Source: Urechis unicinctus
Taxonomy: Eukaryota > Annelida > Polychaeta > Xenopneusta > Urechidae
Length of the DNA stretch: 64,000 nucleotides
Assembly (NCBI GenBank): GCA_034190875.2
Contig: CM067349.1
Span: forward strand, 12,235,595-12,299,594
Reading direction: 5' to 3'
How positions within the stretch are numbered: position 1 is the first letter of the stretch; every line of letters begins with the position of its first letter. The translations under genes and the position numbers were made by a program. The notes under the pieces were generated by a model. That model did no database searches, was not told where the DNA came from, and saw nothing but the letters and a program-made list of their open reading frames with translations. Shown piece by piece: positions 15,661 through 32,042 of this stretch.

Positions 15661-16955
15661 TAATGCAATGAGCGATATGCAACACTCGCTGAACATAACT
15701 GGAAACACGCATGGAAACCAATTTTAAACATTGTACTTATTTGTTTGCAATCGACAATAATAAGTAAGAATTCTCCCCGGTTGTAACGAGATTTCCACAA
15801 GGACATATATATTACTTCCCAACGTACATGTGGCGTGTTTTATGAGCATCAGCTAAAAACACGACATTAAACCCTCAAACAAATGCCGCAAATCGCACTT
15901 CTACTATCCAAGTAATTAACATCCTCGTTGGACTTGATTTCTTAAGCACATCAGACTCAATTAACGATATTCGGGGAATAAAGGAAGACTGGCTTGATTA
16001 GACGATGCTTATTTAAAATAACGCTTTACACAAACCCCCCTTTTTATTGATGCAAGGCATTCATTCAAAGCCAATGTGAATCATAGTTCCCGCCATATTG
16101 TATTGTAAACAGCGTGAGATTCCACATCCAATTACTCCACTCATTAATTGCACATTAAAGTTCCGCATACAGGCGTCCAGTATCTAAAATAGGATACGTC
16201 GTCTAATAATAGCATTGAGGGAGAGACTATCGTACATGAACCTAGACCTCTCTTTCCAGCTGATGTTGCTGATCATTTTCTGACAATAGCTCTATTGCTG
16301 TTTCTAATTTCTTGCCTAACATTTAAGTGCACATGATGGATAAATCGGTCTGTTTGAACCAACTACGAACCCTGTAGAGTTGAAATATGTTGGTATGTAA
16401 CCGCTAAGGGTAAATACTAGATCACGTGAAAGTAGAAGTGGTGGGCTAATGAGTTGAATATTGATATCCCGAGTACCCGATGAATCATATATATGAACAC
16501 ATATGGTGATAGAACATGTTTATTGTCCGATTCTTGCATGCAAATATATAATAGCCGCTTATTTAGTTGGTTGTATACAATATGCGTAAAGCTACGGATA
16601 TTTTGGTATTCAACACAATCCGCTCCTTGCTCTAATAGCTACGGACCCTCTGCTACAACACTCGACTAAGGAACTTTGAAATATATCTTTCGAGATTTTA
16701 GCTCTTATATAAAACCTAATCTGTAATAATCAGGTATCAGTATAGTGCACACATAATTGTGCCATAAACCGGAAACTGCATTTAACCTCACATTGTCGTT
16801 GCTGCGGCTGACCAGTTTAGTGGCTGCAGTCCGTTATGATAACAGTATTGCCCAAGCTAACACTTGGATCATTATAGATGTGCATTCCATGTTGCACCAG
16901 AAGATATTTGAAACTTGTTATTTTAAAGGCGTGGACGTATCATGATTACTGCACA
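15661..16955. other. Noncoding stretch
   Basis: No gene or RNA recognised. The 62-73-codon frames near 16757-17099 run into the adjacent minisatellite and are probably a by-product of it. Confidence 0.5.
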
Positions 16956-17416
16956 CTGAGCTGCGGTGCATTACCTGACAGCAATTTTAGCTGCAGTCTG
17001 AGTTACACTACATCACAGGAAAGCAATGTTGACTGCCGGTTGAGCTACGCTTTGTTACTCGACAGCAATATGAACTGTAGACTGAGCTACGCTACGTAAC
17101 TAGAAAACAGTGTTGACTGCAGGTTGAGCTATGCTATATTACACGACAGCAATAGTGGCTAAAGGCAGAGCTATGCTACATTACCCTAAAGTAATGTTGC
17201 CGCAGACTGAGCTACGCTGCATTACTAGCCAGCAATGTTGAGTGCGGGCTAAACTACGCCACATTACCCGACAGCAATATTGACTACAGGCTGAGCTGCG
17301 CTACATTACTCGAAAGCAACGTAAACCGTAGATTGGGCAATTCTACATTTCTCGCCAGCAATGTTGGGTGCAGGCTGGTCTACGCTATATTACTCGACAG
17401 AAATGTTGCATTGAAT
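16956..17416 (+). repeat. Minisatellite, ~11 copies of a 42-bp unit
   Basis: Head-to-tail units begin at about 16956, 16998, 17040, 17082, 17124, 17166, 17207, 17249, 17291, 17333 and 17375. The period is 42 bp, with a single-base deletion in unit six. Each unit runs ctgagctacg, then ctacattact, then cgacagcaat, then gttgactgcagg, with scattered substitutions. Because 42 is a multiple of three, the first units read as a 14-residue peptide repeat with core CRLSYA.LLDSN. A stop in unit four and the later one-base deletion break that frame. A weaker half-unit may survive at about 17445-17470. Confidence 0.93.
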
Positions 17417-18171
17417 CCCGCGGACTCCCTACCATCATTCACGCGAGTTTAACTACTGCTATATTGCCAAAAAAAAATGCCGATTAATTTACAGATGTAT
17501 CAGTTATTTCACAATATTTGATATCCAGAAAACCTAATCTATTGATTCTTCTTCATAGCACATCATTTGAACTGCATGCATCCAACCTCCTGTGAGGCAT
17601 GCATGAATATGTTTTACATTCCTATACATAGCTATGAGTCTGGAATTACTTATCACAGACATATGCGGATATATAACCACATACAGGGTTAACAACAGCA
17701 AAACTCGAATAGCTGGCAAAGACAGGCTTAGGCTCAGCTATAGTGGTGGAACGTGTTCAGAAATGCGCCGGACAGAGATGAATCACATATCACCTGAGAA
17801 GACTTTTTTTGTTCCATCAACCGTCAATTTATACTTGGTCAAATTAAACTCAACGTGCAAACAAAGTATTACTTGTAAATCTACCTACGCTTAACCTTTT
17901 TTATTATTTCGTATCATCTGTTGGTTGATACAAAACACAAAACCTTGGCTCTATGTAAACTATACATTTTAGCGTCATATTCTATTCACATATGTGGTTT
18001 TGAGCTTTTTGTCTTATCTTATTTGGGTCATGATGTAATGTTCGTAAGCTAGATAATTCTTCACTCTCAAACTCTGAAAACCGAGCTGTTCTTGATATAT
18101 CGAAAGGGAATCTAAGGGCTAAAGCAATAGTTCATACACTTCCCTAAAATGTACATCGCTAAAAAATGTAG
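17417..18171. other. Noncoding stretch
   Basis: Frames of 61 and 86 codons on opposite strands (17534-17719 and 17634-17894) overlap each other and show no known motif. Nothing else is seen. Confidence 0.5.
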
Positions 18172-18382
18172 TGAAACATAGTGAAAAAGTTACTCCAGAA
18201 CCAGCATGAAGACTAAGCATTAACTCCGAAGCGCTTATACACGAACTACGGTCCCAACGATATGTCTGCAGAAGTGTGTTCTGAGCTCCTTCTTGAAGCA
18301 AGAGATATCAACTGTTGTTCGGTGTTAAAAGCAAGGAAGACAAGTTTATTCCACAGACAGATAATCCACCATTACCGCGGAA
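18172..18382 (+). repeat. Repeat family G, copy 2 (matches 1-235)
   Basis: Direct-orientation homologue of the first 235 bases of the window, about 18.2 kb away. Similarity stops abruptly at about 18385, where the TA island begins. In copy 1 the same position continues into ordinary sequence. Confidence 0.75.
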
Positions 18383-18662
18383 ATATATACATACATACAT
18401 ATATAAATATAAATATGTATATATGTATATATATGTATATATGTATATCTATATATATACATATATATATATATATAGATATATATATGTATATATTTCA
18501 TATACATATATATGTATATATATATTTTATATGTATATATATATATATTTTAGCGTATATTATATATATATGTTAATATATTATGAATATACATTTTTAT
18601 TCATATGCATATATATATTGTGTGTATATACTTTATATATGTATATTTATAGCATATATAAT
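18383..18662. repeat. TA-rich microsatellite island
   Basis: About 280 bp of TA repeats with many ATGT, ACAT and TTTA interruptions. It sits between repeat G copy 2 and repeat C copy 1. Two overlapping Tyr/Ile-rich frames (104 and 116 codons) are artefacts of the repeat fused to G-repeat sequence. Confidence 0.95.
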
Positions 18663-18694
18663 TAACGTGTAAAGCGTTAGATCACAGTACATAT

Positions 18695-18844
18695 CTTGTA
18701 ATCAAATAACAGTAATGTCGAGCTGTCACTGGAGCATTAGTTTTGTTACGCAACCATAAGGGATGGTACTCTGCAAGGATCATAACAATTATTCATTTTT
18801 GTGCGTCTGACAGCGGGTTGATTATATATATGTGTGTATTGCAG
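18695..18844 (+). repeat. Repeat family C, copy 1 (matches 36028-36174)
   Basis: Shared landmarks with 36028-36174 in order are 'ggtaatcaaataac' (or 'tgtaatcaaataac'), 'aatgtcgagctgtca', 'ggatggtact', 'gcgggtt' and a terminal 'tatgtg.gcattgca'-like word. About 70% similar by eye and in the same orientation. In both places it follows a TA-rich island (18383-18662 and 34890-35534). Confidence 0.8.
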
Positions 18845-24889
<6,045 letters not shown>

Positions 24890-24926
24890 GTGTTTGTGTG
24901 TGTGTGTGAGTGGGGGGGGGGGGGGG
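24890..24926 (+). repeat. Short (GT)n followed by a poly-G run
   Basis: About 9 GT-type repeats are followed at 24912-24926 by a run of fifteen G. Such runs are prone to slippage and sequencing error. Confidence 0.9.
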
Positions 24927-25091
24927 TTACGATGGATGTCGGTGTGCTGCTTGCGAAATATATCTGGTACTGTTGAGCCGCATACTTCGGTAAACTGGAG
25001 ATGTGATTTTGGCTGCAACGTCTTCCATCGCTTATCTTCTAGAAGAGCGGGAAATGTATATTACAAATCACTAATTTCCCACAAACAAACA

Positions 25092-25336
25092 TGGATCCGA
25101 TGTAAGGTTGTGATTTCCCATCACATTATCAGGTCCGATGGGGTAGCTTTTCCTTCACCATGGCAGCCTCATCGCGGCGTACATATACCTTGAACAGTAG
25201 CATTGATATATTGCAATAAATACCCATGGGGTCCTTGCTATCGTAATTGAGATCGCCTCTGCATAGATAGGCTTCCCTCTGCAGACTCCATATAGCTTGC
25301 GTAACTCGTAGCTTTGTAACTTTGGTCTTGTGGGGC
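25092..25336 (+). repeat. Repeat family A, copy 2
   Basis: Direct-orientation copy of 15442-15660, with the core 'atcgtaattgagat' at 25240-25253. Left-hand words 'ccgatgtaaggttgtg' and 'gcagcctcatcgcggcgtac' are nearly identical to copy 1. The right side ('cttaactcgtagc' in copies 1 and 3) reads 'cgtaactcgtagc' here. Confidence 0.85.
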
Positions 25337-26740
25337 TATTATTGCGGGTTCGCAATTAGCTATGCATCAGTTGCAGCGGGAGGAGGTCGATTAATTGTCA
25401 CAAAATGCGACTCAACTATACGCACACCAGAGGGAGTAGATGCAAATTGTCAGATGGTCTTATCTCGGCCATAAAGTGCGCGGCATTTCATCAAGCCGGC
25501 CGTTCCCTACAAGGCTAATTCTTGAACTAGATCCGATCATAGGGTGAGTAGGTCTAGTCTCATGAACGCAAAATTGAGGTACTTTTTTCCGCTGAATATT
25601 CCAGACTATCCAAACGATGATCATACTTCCCCATTTAGAGGTGTTCTTGGTTAAAATTCCTAAATGATCCATGACCCAAAAACGCACTCAATGAACATCC
25701 ATATCATACTATCCATAAAATTCAATCTGAAATCCATAGGTTGCCAACGTCTGTAAAATGAGTAAATTTATTAAGCCGGGTGATCAAATAAAATAGGTAG
25801 TCCCCTCAAGCTTTAGTCCTTGGGCGGGGTAATGCAGACATTTACCGATGATGCCAAGGATTACTTCATAGTTAGCCTCAAACCCTGGCACATGACATAC
25901 ATAAACTTACGCATTTCACTGCTGATAATCTCGTATCAAGAGGCAGCACTGTATTGATCATTCGTTTGAATCCATTATATATCTAGTAATGTCCGGGTCA
26001 CCTTCCATTAAAAGGTATTGAACGGATTAATACGGCAATATTTGTTAAACTTGGTTTGGCCAGCATGCAAATTTACGTCCAACGTATCAGGATGCGCTCT
26101 GAGGCGTGTCCGGCAATAGCCTTTGACTAGAATCGTAGACAAACATCTCATAAACATAGTTACAGCAGCGTGTAACTACAGGATGAGGCCCACAGCCGTA
26201 CCATTGCATATTGCAATAAACACTGACATGTTGCATAACAAATGCTACGGACAGAGCAGCATAAATATTCTGATTTTGGGGACATGTGACCGACAGAGAG
26301 GTAGGTGATATTTTCATGAACAGGGGAGAAACATTCGGCAAAGAGTTTGATCAGTGAGCAACCCAGTAATTGGTAGCACTGCTGGTCTTGCAATACGTTC
26401 ATCTCATGGAATTCACCTTGATCGGACAGTTATATACAGTGAAGATGAGATATTTAGCGTTAAACAAACTCGTACTGTCAATATACTACTCATAAATGAT
26501 TTGGAACATGTATCCTACTATCTTATGTTCTTTACCTATTCCGCACAAAGTCCATTACCTTGATACGTCAACTAAGAATGCTTAAAAAGAAAGAAAGCTG
26601 CAAATATACCATGTAGGAGTTTAGTTTACTTCATATCAAATCCTATGATATTTCTTATAAGTGCAACTGACTGTGCTGTGTACTGTTCATCTAATCCACC
26701 AGTGACGCATTACAGCAATTGCAATGGCCCCACGAGGCTA
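25337..26740. other. Noncoding stretch
   Basis: Several overlapping frames of 61-84 codons on both strands (26087-26402) have no recognised motif. No repeat unit is securely matched elsewhere. Confidence 0.45.
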
Positions 26741-26935
26741 TTATTGCAATGGATATATTTCCGTGCTGCCTAAGCTGATCCCAATTATGATAGCTGGCTG
26801 CAAACGAGTATTGCTATTGCCTCAAGCCAATATTATAGTTCAAGGTAAAGCTATCCCAAAAGGAGCTTACATGTGGATATAGTCGCCCTCTACATGCAAA
26901 TATTACATCAAATTGGATTACTAGCTTAACTGTAA
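26741..26935 (+). repeat. Possible block B fragment (copy 0)
   Basis: The words 'ctgcctaagctgat' (26766), 'ttatgat', 'caaacgag' and, further right, 'catgcaaatattacat.aa' follow the same order as 37320-37450 in block B copy 1. Similarity is weaker than between the three main B copies and fades on both sides. Confidence 0.4.
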
Positions 26936-29270
26936 CGCATTCACATCAACCTTGTGGCTTGAAGTGGAAATGTTGACTACTTTTCGATCAATTTGACAGC
27001 CTCACCATCCTATATAGTAACGTTCTATAACACCTACGCAACCAGAATTGTTTTGACCGAGTATGCATTTTTTCCTCACTTATTACCTTGGACTAGGTTT
27101 ATTGGTCCAGAAATTGAAGCTGAGCGGTCGTTTTGCCAAAACGATTTATAACAATGACAATAAGAAGAATGGACTGTTAATGCTTGTCAAGCATACTATT
27201 TCTGGATAAAATACCAATCAACTTAGAGCAAGAAATTGCTAGGGTATATTATCACTAAGCGCTCTTCGGCATTTGTCGGGCAGTATGATCGTCATTCATT
27301 CCTCGTCCCCTCTGTAATTAACAACACACCCAGTGGTTCAATGTAATCATAACAATGGCGCTCATTGCCTAGTCGTCAGGGAATATGAAGTAACAGCTGT
27401 GTGCCATTAGGTGATATGCGCAACTCATAATACAGCCTCATAAGTAGTATCAGAGCACAGCAGCTTACAGGCATGAACCGGATCACTGGATTTGCCGACA
27501 GTGATGTTACAGCTCGATGTTATGTGTTATTTAAAACGAACGTGAATTAATGACATTGGAAAATATATGTAGCCGTTATAGAATTACATAAAATGTGCTC
27601 ACTGTTGCATTTGCAAGCGTTTATTTTACTCCCTAGCAAGTTAGTGTTTGTTTGCATATATGTCTGTTTGGAAATGAGTTCATGTGCGCCAGATGCGGGT
27701 GTAAATAATAGATGCTATGTATGTGGTGCCTGCTAGGTGTAAAAGGTGCTTGACTGGATGTGTTAAAGATCACTCAACGCATTATGCGGCCCATAATCCA
27801 AGCAATTGTGATATCATACCAATGTATTCTGAATTGACATCGTTATCCAAATGAACAACTTAGTTTTTTTCTTTTAGATAAGAGGCGCAATGCGCCATAT
27901 ATCGGTGTACCAATGTTGCAAACTGCTTATATTGAGGTTTGCAAAAGGATTCAGCTACAGGGACCAGATACATGTTGCTGATGTGGTCGTGGGTATAAGT
28001 ATATATATCTGAACAGATAAAAATTGCTAAATATCATAACAGTAACAATTGAAAGGTTTCCGGGACTGTTGCTTCAGCAGCGTGTGTTGCAATGAGATAT
28101 AATCAAGCGATCATTTTGCCGAATCCGTAGGTTAGTAAGCAAGTCAGACCATTAAGCATTCGGATCATGCGTTTTTGATTCATCGCCTTCTTTTTATCGC
28201 TCCGAAAATATGGTCATTTTTTATCATCTTCCTAACGTTCAGTATACTTCAATGATATCGGTGATGATGCATACTAGCATTCGTGGCTTTTGCGCATGGA
28301 ACATTGCCTAGGAATATCTCTAATTTCTTTAAATACTGCACACCAGTGTCTCTGTATAATTAAGGTGTTTGCACATTAGTAGTAAAGCACCTGGGCAATA
28401 TACAAGTAAAAAGCATATGATGGGGTTTATGTAGTGCCTTGAGTTGCTAAGAGTAATAGGTTGCGTGGAATACTGAATGCATGGGGTAGCGACTGGCATC
28501 ATAAAGGAGTAAAATATGCTGCTACTAATACTTGTCAGTATCCAAACCGTACTTGGTACAAAAGAGGTCGACGATGATGCCATGACGAGCTATGAGCTGT
28601 ATGCACCATGGCACTGCATGTTCACCTTCATGTTACCACCAGCACGCTAACCAAACCGCTAGTACAATGTCGCGTGTCCACACCATGATGATCCATACCG
28701 CGCTATTACGTCATAATTAGTTAATTTACTGCCAGAACAAAAATATATCATAATCTTATTAAAAGCGGCAGTGTTAATGTGATCAATGACGAATATCGGA
28801 ACATTTACATAATTGGTGCCAACTGTAATGAAAATAAATTGCTATCGAATTACACATTTGAAAACGCCTTTGCGGTGACCTGTGATACAATGAAAATATT
28901 GGTTAAATAGGTATCTGTGCATATGCTCGTTGCTAGTCATTGTGACGTGATGCAGCATGTGCCAATAATAAACGAAATAAGCATTTCTAGTCTTGCCGTG
29001 TGTAAGTCCATGATTGATTTGCTTTCAATTGAATTAGGCCATCTGACCCAGACAAATACTAGACTGCAACACATAGATTCCTTATTTGTATGACTGTATT
29101 CTTTTTTCGAGAGAGGTTCCTGTCATCGTAACATATCATTAGACAAGACCATTAAGCCATAATGTATCGACCTTCAATCATCTCGCTCGTTTCCACTCTT
29201 TCCTTGCATCATTCGACGTGTAATTATTTCATCAATTGTCAAACAAACACCTCATAACAATACTTTACCA
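26936..29270. other. Noncoding stretch
   Basis: No gene or RNA recognised. A short word 'gtaagtccatgatt.atttg' near 29005 recurs near 55375 and 55780 in similar form, suggesting a faint older repeat. The minus-strand 84-codon frame (28329-28583) has no known motif. Confidence 0.45.
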
Positions 29271-30045
29271 ATTGCTCATCTTCCGGCATCACAATTTGTT
29301 TTGCTACTGCATATCTCGAGATATATTCAACTGTAAGCCGTGACGTGCCACCACTATTTCCGATGATTGATGAGGCTAACCAAATTTTCTTTCGCTAATA
29401 ATCGGTATATCGCGTGAATTGAATGCAACTTGGTAATTGTACTACAACTTCTGCAGCTATGCTCAACGTCAACTATATATATTTGTGTTGAATGGCTCCC
29501 AGATCAGCGATTGTATGCCATATGTCAATGGTTCTCAACAATGTAATTATTGCTCAGGAAATAATACCATATGGCGACAATAATGTCGCGGTTTCACGCT
29601 AATATCATAACACTGATGACTGAACTATATACATATACAGCAGAACGTTGAGCCTTTTGATGTGACGGGATTTTATTTATGTACGTTGTCGTTTTACTAA
29701 TTGGTATTATCAGTAGACAAGAGCCTCACATAATAACACTGTGAAAGGCGAATAAAAAAAATGTTCACAACCACAATCGTCGCTGCTTCATCCACCGTGA
29801 ATTATGTCAAACAATTATAAAATAGCAGATAATTTGGATGTGCTGACCAGCATACAGCTTGCTGTATTGACCAGTTTCGCTTCACCCAATAACGTCATTA
29901 TTACTGTTAGATCGCTATATGAACTGAATTCTATTCAACAACGAGCAATGACCTATCAGCTTTACTTTAGATGAGAATATCAGATCGACCAAATTTTCTT
30001 CTGCCAATGATGATAGGATCGCGTGCACGAAAGAAAACTTGGTGA
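29271..30045 (+). repeat. Duplication block E, copy 1 (matches 38700-39320)
   Basis: Three landmarks align in order with the 39-kb region: 'gcaacttgg.aattgtactac' (29424 and 38774), 'agacaagagc' (29715 and 39017), and 'gccaatga..' followed by 'ggatcgc' (30003 and 39283). The offsets are about 9350, 9302 and 9280 bp. Colinearity over 0.6 kb indicates a duplicated block, not isolated repeats. A third partial copy of its right part is at 56905-56985. Confidence 0.7.
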
Positions 30046-30807
30046 TTGCTCTGTTACAATTTCAATGGATTTCATTGGATTATGACATAATCCGAAAACG
30101 TCAATATCGTCGCTAAAAGCATATATATTTTTACCAAAATGACAAAGATAATGAGTTGCATAAATACATTTCAAGAATTAAAACATTTGATTAATTATAA
30201 ATTTATTTTACAGAAAAAATATATTTTTCTCATTATTCATCTATCTACGTTGTTGAATTACATCGCAAAGCGCAAATAATGGATCATAATGACCACATCT
30301 ATGACAAATATTCTTTTTCTGATCCATGATGAATGAGAATAATTTCAAAATATCGGTATTTCCTAAATATACGCAAATAGAAGCCATTTGTACGAAATAA
30401 TAGCCCGCGGTCCTGCATTACTCACCGCATACGACCCTTCTAGATATTGCTATACTCTTACCATTAACAGTGATACGAGGCATAAAATGTCGATTGGGTT
30501 GTATGTTATCATAATTGAAATCACTGTTGGCTGCAAGGGTAGCTTGCCGATTGCATCGATTCTCGTGGCCTTCTCATCGGCTTCACTGTCTGTTGCGATA
30601 GCTGCGATGCGGTGCATTGTATAGTGCTAATATAATCCGAGTGCTGGGTCGAATGGCGTACATAGGGTGTGGCTATGAGTAGAATATAATTGGCGGACCC
30701 TCAACATGCCGAAAATTCGATGCATATATCCTACCAATGAGTATGTCGAGCGGCGGGCCCACGTTATCTCAGTTATAATGTCTTGAATGGATGTGGCTAA
30801 TTTAACT
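30046..30807. other. Noncoding stretch 5' of the LINE relic
   Basis: A 78-codon frame (30388-30624) shows no known motif. An intact LINE would carry the N-terminal half of its endonuclease here; I do not recognise it, so the element appears 5'-truncated or too decayed. Confidence 0.45.
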
Positions 30808-31114
30808 ATTGGAAGTGACTTTAACACTAACTTCACTCGTGTCAATTCCCCTCACACTGTTACCCTGAAAACATTTTGTGAGCAGCAATGTTTAACTCCT
30901 AACGACTTGTTGGATGATAACTCGGTAGATCTTACCTATGTCACTCGTATCAACATTAGATAAGTTAAGGTTGTCCCAGAGTCTGGTTTCATCAATGTCA
31001 AGGTACGAATGTGAACGAGATAATTTATCCGACCACACTCCTGTACTTGCACGGCTAGATATGCATGTCCCACAGGTGGTTAATGATGAGCACCCTACCA
31101 CTAATAGACCCAAA
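30808..31114 (+). pseudogene. LINE APE-type endonuclease remnant
   Basis: Frame one (30808-30960) gives 51 residues including GSDFNTNF and a conserved-type DDNSVDLTYV, ending at a TAA. The frame one base over then continues to 31114 with NLSDHTPVLARLD. The GDFN and SDH boxes are hallmark metal/phosphate-binding motifs of LINE endonucleases of the exonuclease-endonuclease-phosphatase fold. The frameshift and the stop at 30961 disable it. Confidence 0.88.
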
Positions 31115-31193
31115 TGAAGGGGAAAGTTGTCAGCGATATCGATAGTTATAAACGTGAATTGAGGAAGTTGTTACTAGAGCTGAACGTCTCAAA

Positions 31194-31367
31194 GCAGCAT
31201 TTACATGTACAAAGATTGATTGCAATGACCATCACGGAGATATTGATCATTACTATAATGAAATTGTGAATGCATGTGTCAGAGCAGCTGTACAGAGTAT
31301 TCCTGGGCATATAAAACGTCAACATCGGGCTGGTTGGGGTAAACAAGTCAATAAGCTTAAACCAAAA
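31194..31367 (+). pseudogene. LINE endonuclease-RT linker remnant
   Basis: A 58-codon open segment with FTCTKIDC, then HHGDIDHYYNEIVNAC and RAGWGKQVNKLK, ending at a TGA. This cysteine- and histidine-containing linker sits between endonuclease and reverse transcriptase in the related LINEs. A preceding stretch in another frame (about 31127-31193) reads SDIDSYKRELRKLL, its natural upstream partner, so a frameshift lies near 31190. Confidence 0.85.
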
Positions 31368-31530
31368 TGAATATTTTGATGTCGAATCTGGGTGGAAAAA
31401 ATTGGTTATCCACCGCTGACGTTCTTCAAGACATCAAGTGTAAAGCAAAGCGGAATTATAAAAGGATGTCACGGTACATGATCTGAAATCAAAGCAAGCT
31501 TGCGTGTGATGGAATGGCAGTTTTGCTGGT

Positions 31531-31899
31531 CGCAATTTCTGGAAAGAAGTGAGGAAGAAGCATTGTTGATCCAAGTCGAACGCGTCCGTAATGGATGGCG
31601 TGCACGCCGACGACGAGATATGCAATGTCTTTAAAGATAAATATGAAATACATTACCACAATGTGTCTTATAGTAATTCTCCATTGGATGCACTTAATGA
31701 ATCATTGGTTCATGATGTACACTCGCATTTTGCCGGCGGTACATTTGAATCTTTGCATGCTTTCGACATTTCACAATTTAGGCAGGTAGCTTTTAAGCAG
31801 AAACGAGATAAATCGGACGGTCTTTGTGAAATAACCTTTGTTCACATATTGAATGGCTGCGATGAGCTATATACCCATCTATCAAACGTTTTTCTTTGA
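31531..31899 (+). pseudogene. LINE reverse-transcriptase N-terminal remnant
   Basis: One frame with a TGA at 31567-31569 carries RNFWKEVRK, then from 31591 a 102-codon open stretch: MDGVHADDEICNVFKDKYE, and later QAVFK-type and KRDKSDG motifs with HILNGCDELYTHLSNVF. In intact relatives this precedes the fingers and palm of the polymerase. Here it stops at 31897-31899 and the polymerase core does not follow. Confidence 0.88.
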
Positions 31900-32042
31900 A
31901 TGAAATAGCTAGCAAGCTTAGTCTACAAAACATTGATAAAGAGAGGTTAAAGTTTAATAATTCTATACACGAGCTTTGTGTGGCCCGTGAATGTGGTTAT
32001 ATTACTAATTTTTCGCACGAAGATATCAATGTTCTACTTTAT
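31899..32042 (+). pseudogene. Open segment after the RT remnant, probably LINE-derived
   Basis: A 48-codon open stretch in a new frame directly follows the RT remnant, with KERLKFNNSIHELCVARECG near its middle and ending at TAG 32043. It does not read as RT palm. It could be a rearranged part of the same element or of a related one; I cannot place it with confidence. Confidence 0.45.

Larger units (their letters stand above)
30808..32042 (+). mobile_element. Degenerate LINE (non-LTR retrotransposon), sense strand
   Basis: A decayed ORF2 of a jockey/CR1-like LINE, read in several frames. Segments in order are: the C-terminal half of an APE-type endonuclease with GSDFN (30811-30825; GGDFN in active relatives) and, one frame over, NLSDHTPVL (31022-31048); a linker with IDHYYNEIVNAC and RAGW (31194-31367); then FWKEVRK (31537-31557), DGVHADDE (31594-31617) and KRDKSDG (31801-31821), which introduce the reverse-transcriptase fingers. 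Endonuclease nicks target DNA and reverse transcriptase copies the element RNA in intact relatives. Here at least five stops or frameshifts are present, and the catalytic YADD region and 3' end are missing, so the copy is inactive. No target-site duplication or 3' tail could be located. Confidence 0.9.

Noticed and set aside
16956..17416. CRISPR array, considered for the 42-bp periodic repeat
   Set aside because: The units are contiguous with no unique spacers between identical repeats, and every part of the unit diverges, so it is a minisatellite.
26087..26402. Three overlapping 61-84-codon frames on both strands
   Set aside because: Mutually overlapping, no recognisable motif, and each within the length expected by chance.
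31146..31625. Minus-strand frames of 63-66 codons within the 30.8-32.0 kb LINE
   Set aside because: Antisense shadows of the sense-strand LINE segments, which carry the recognisable motifs.
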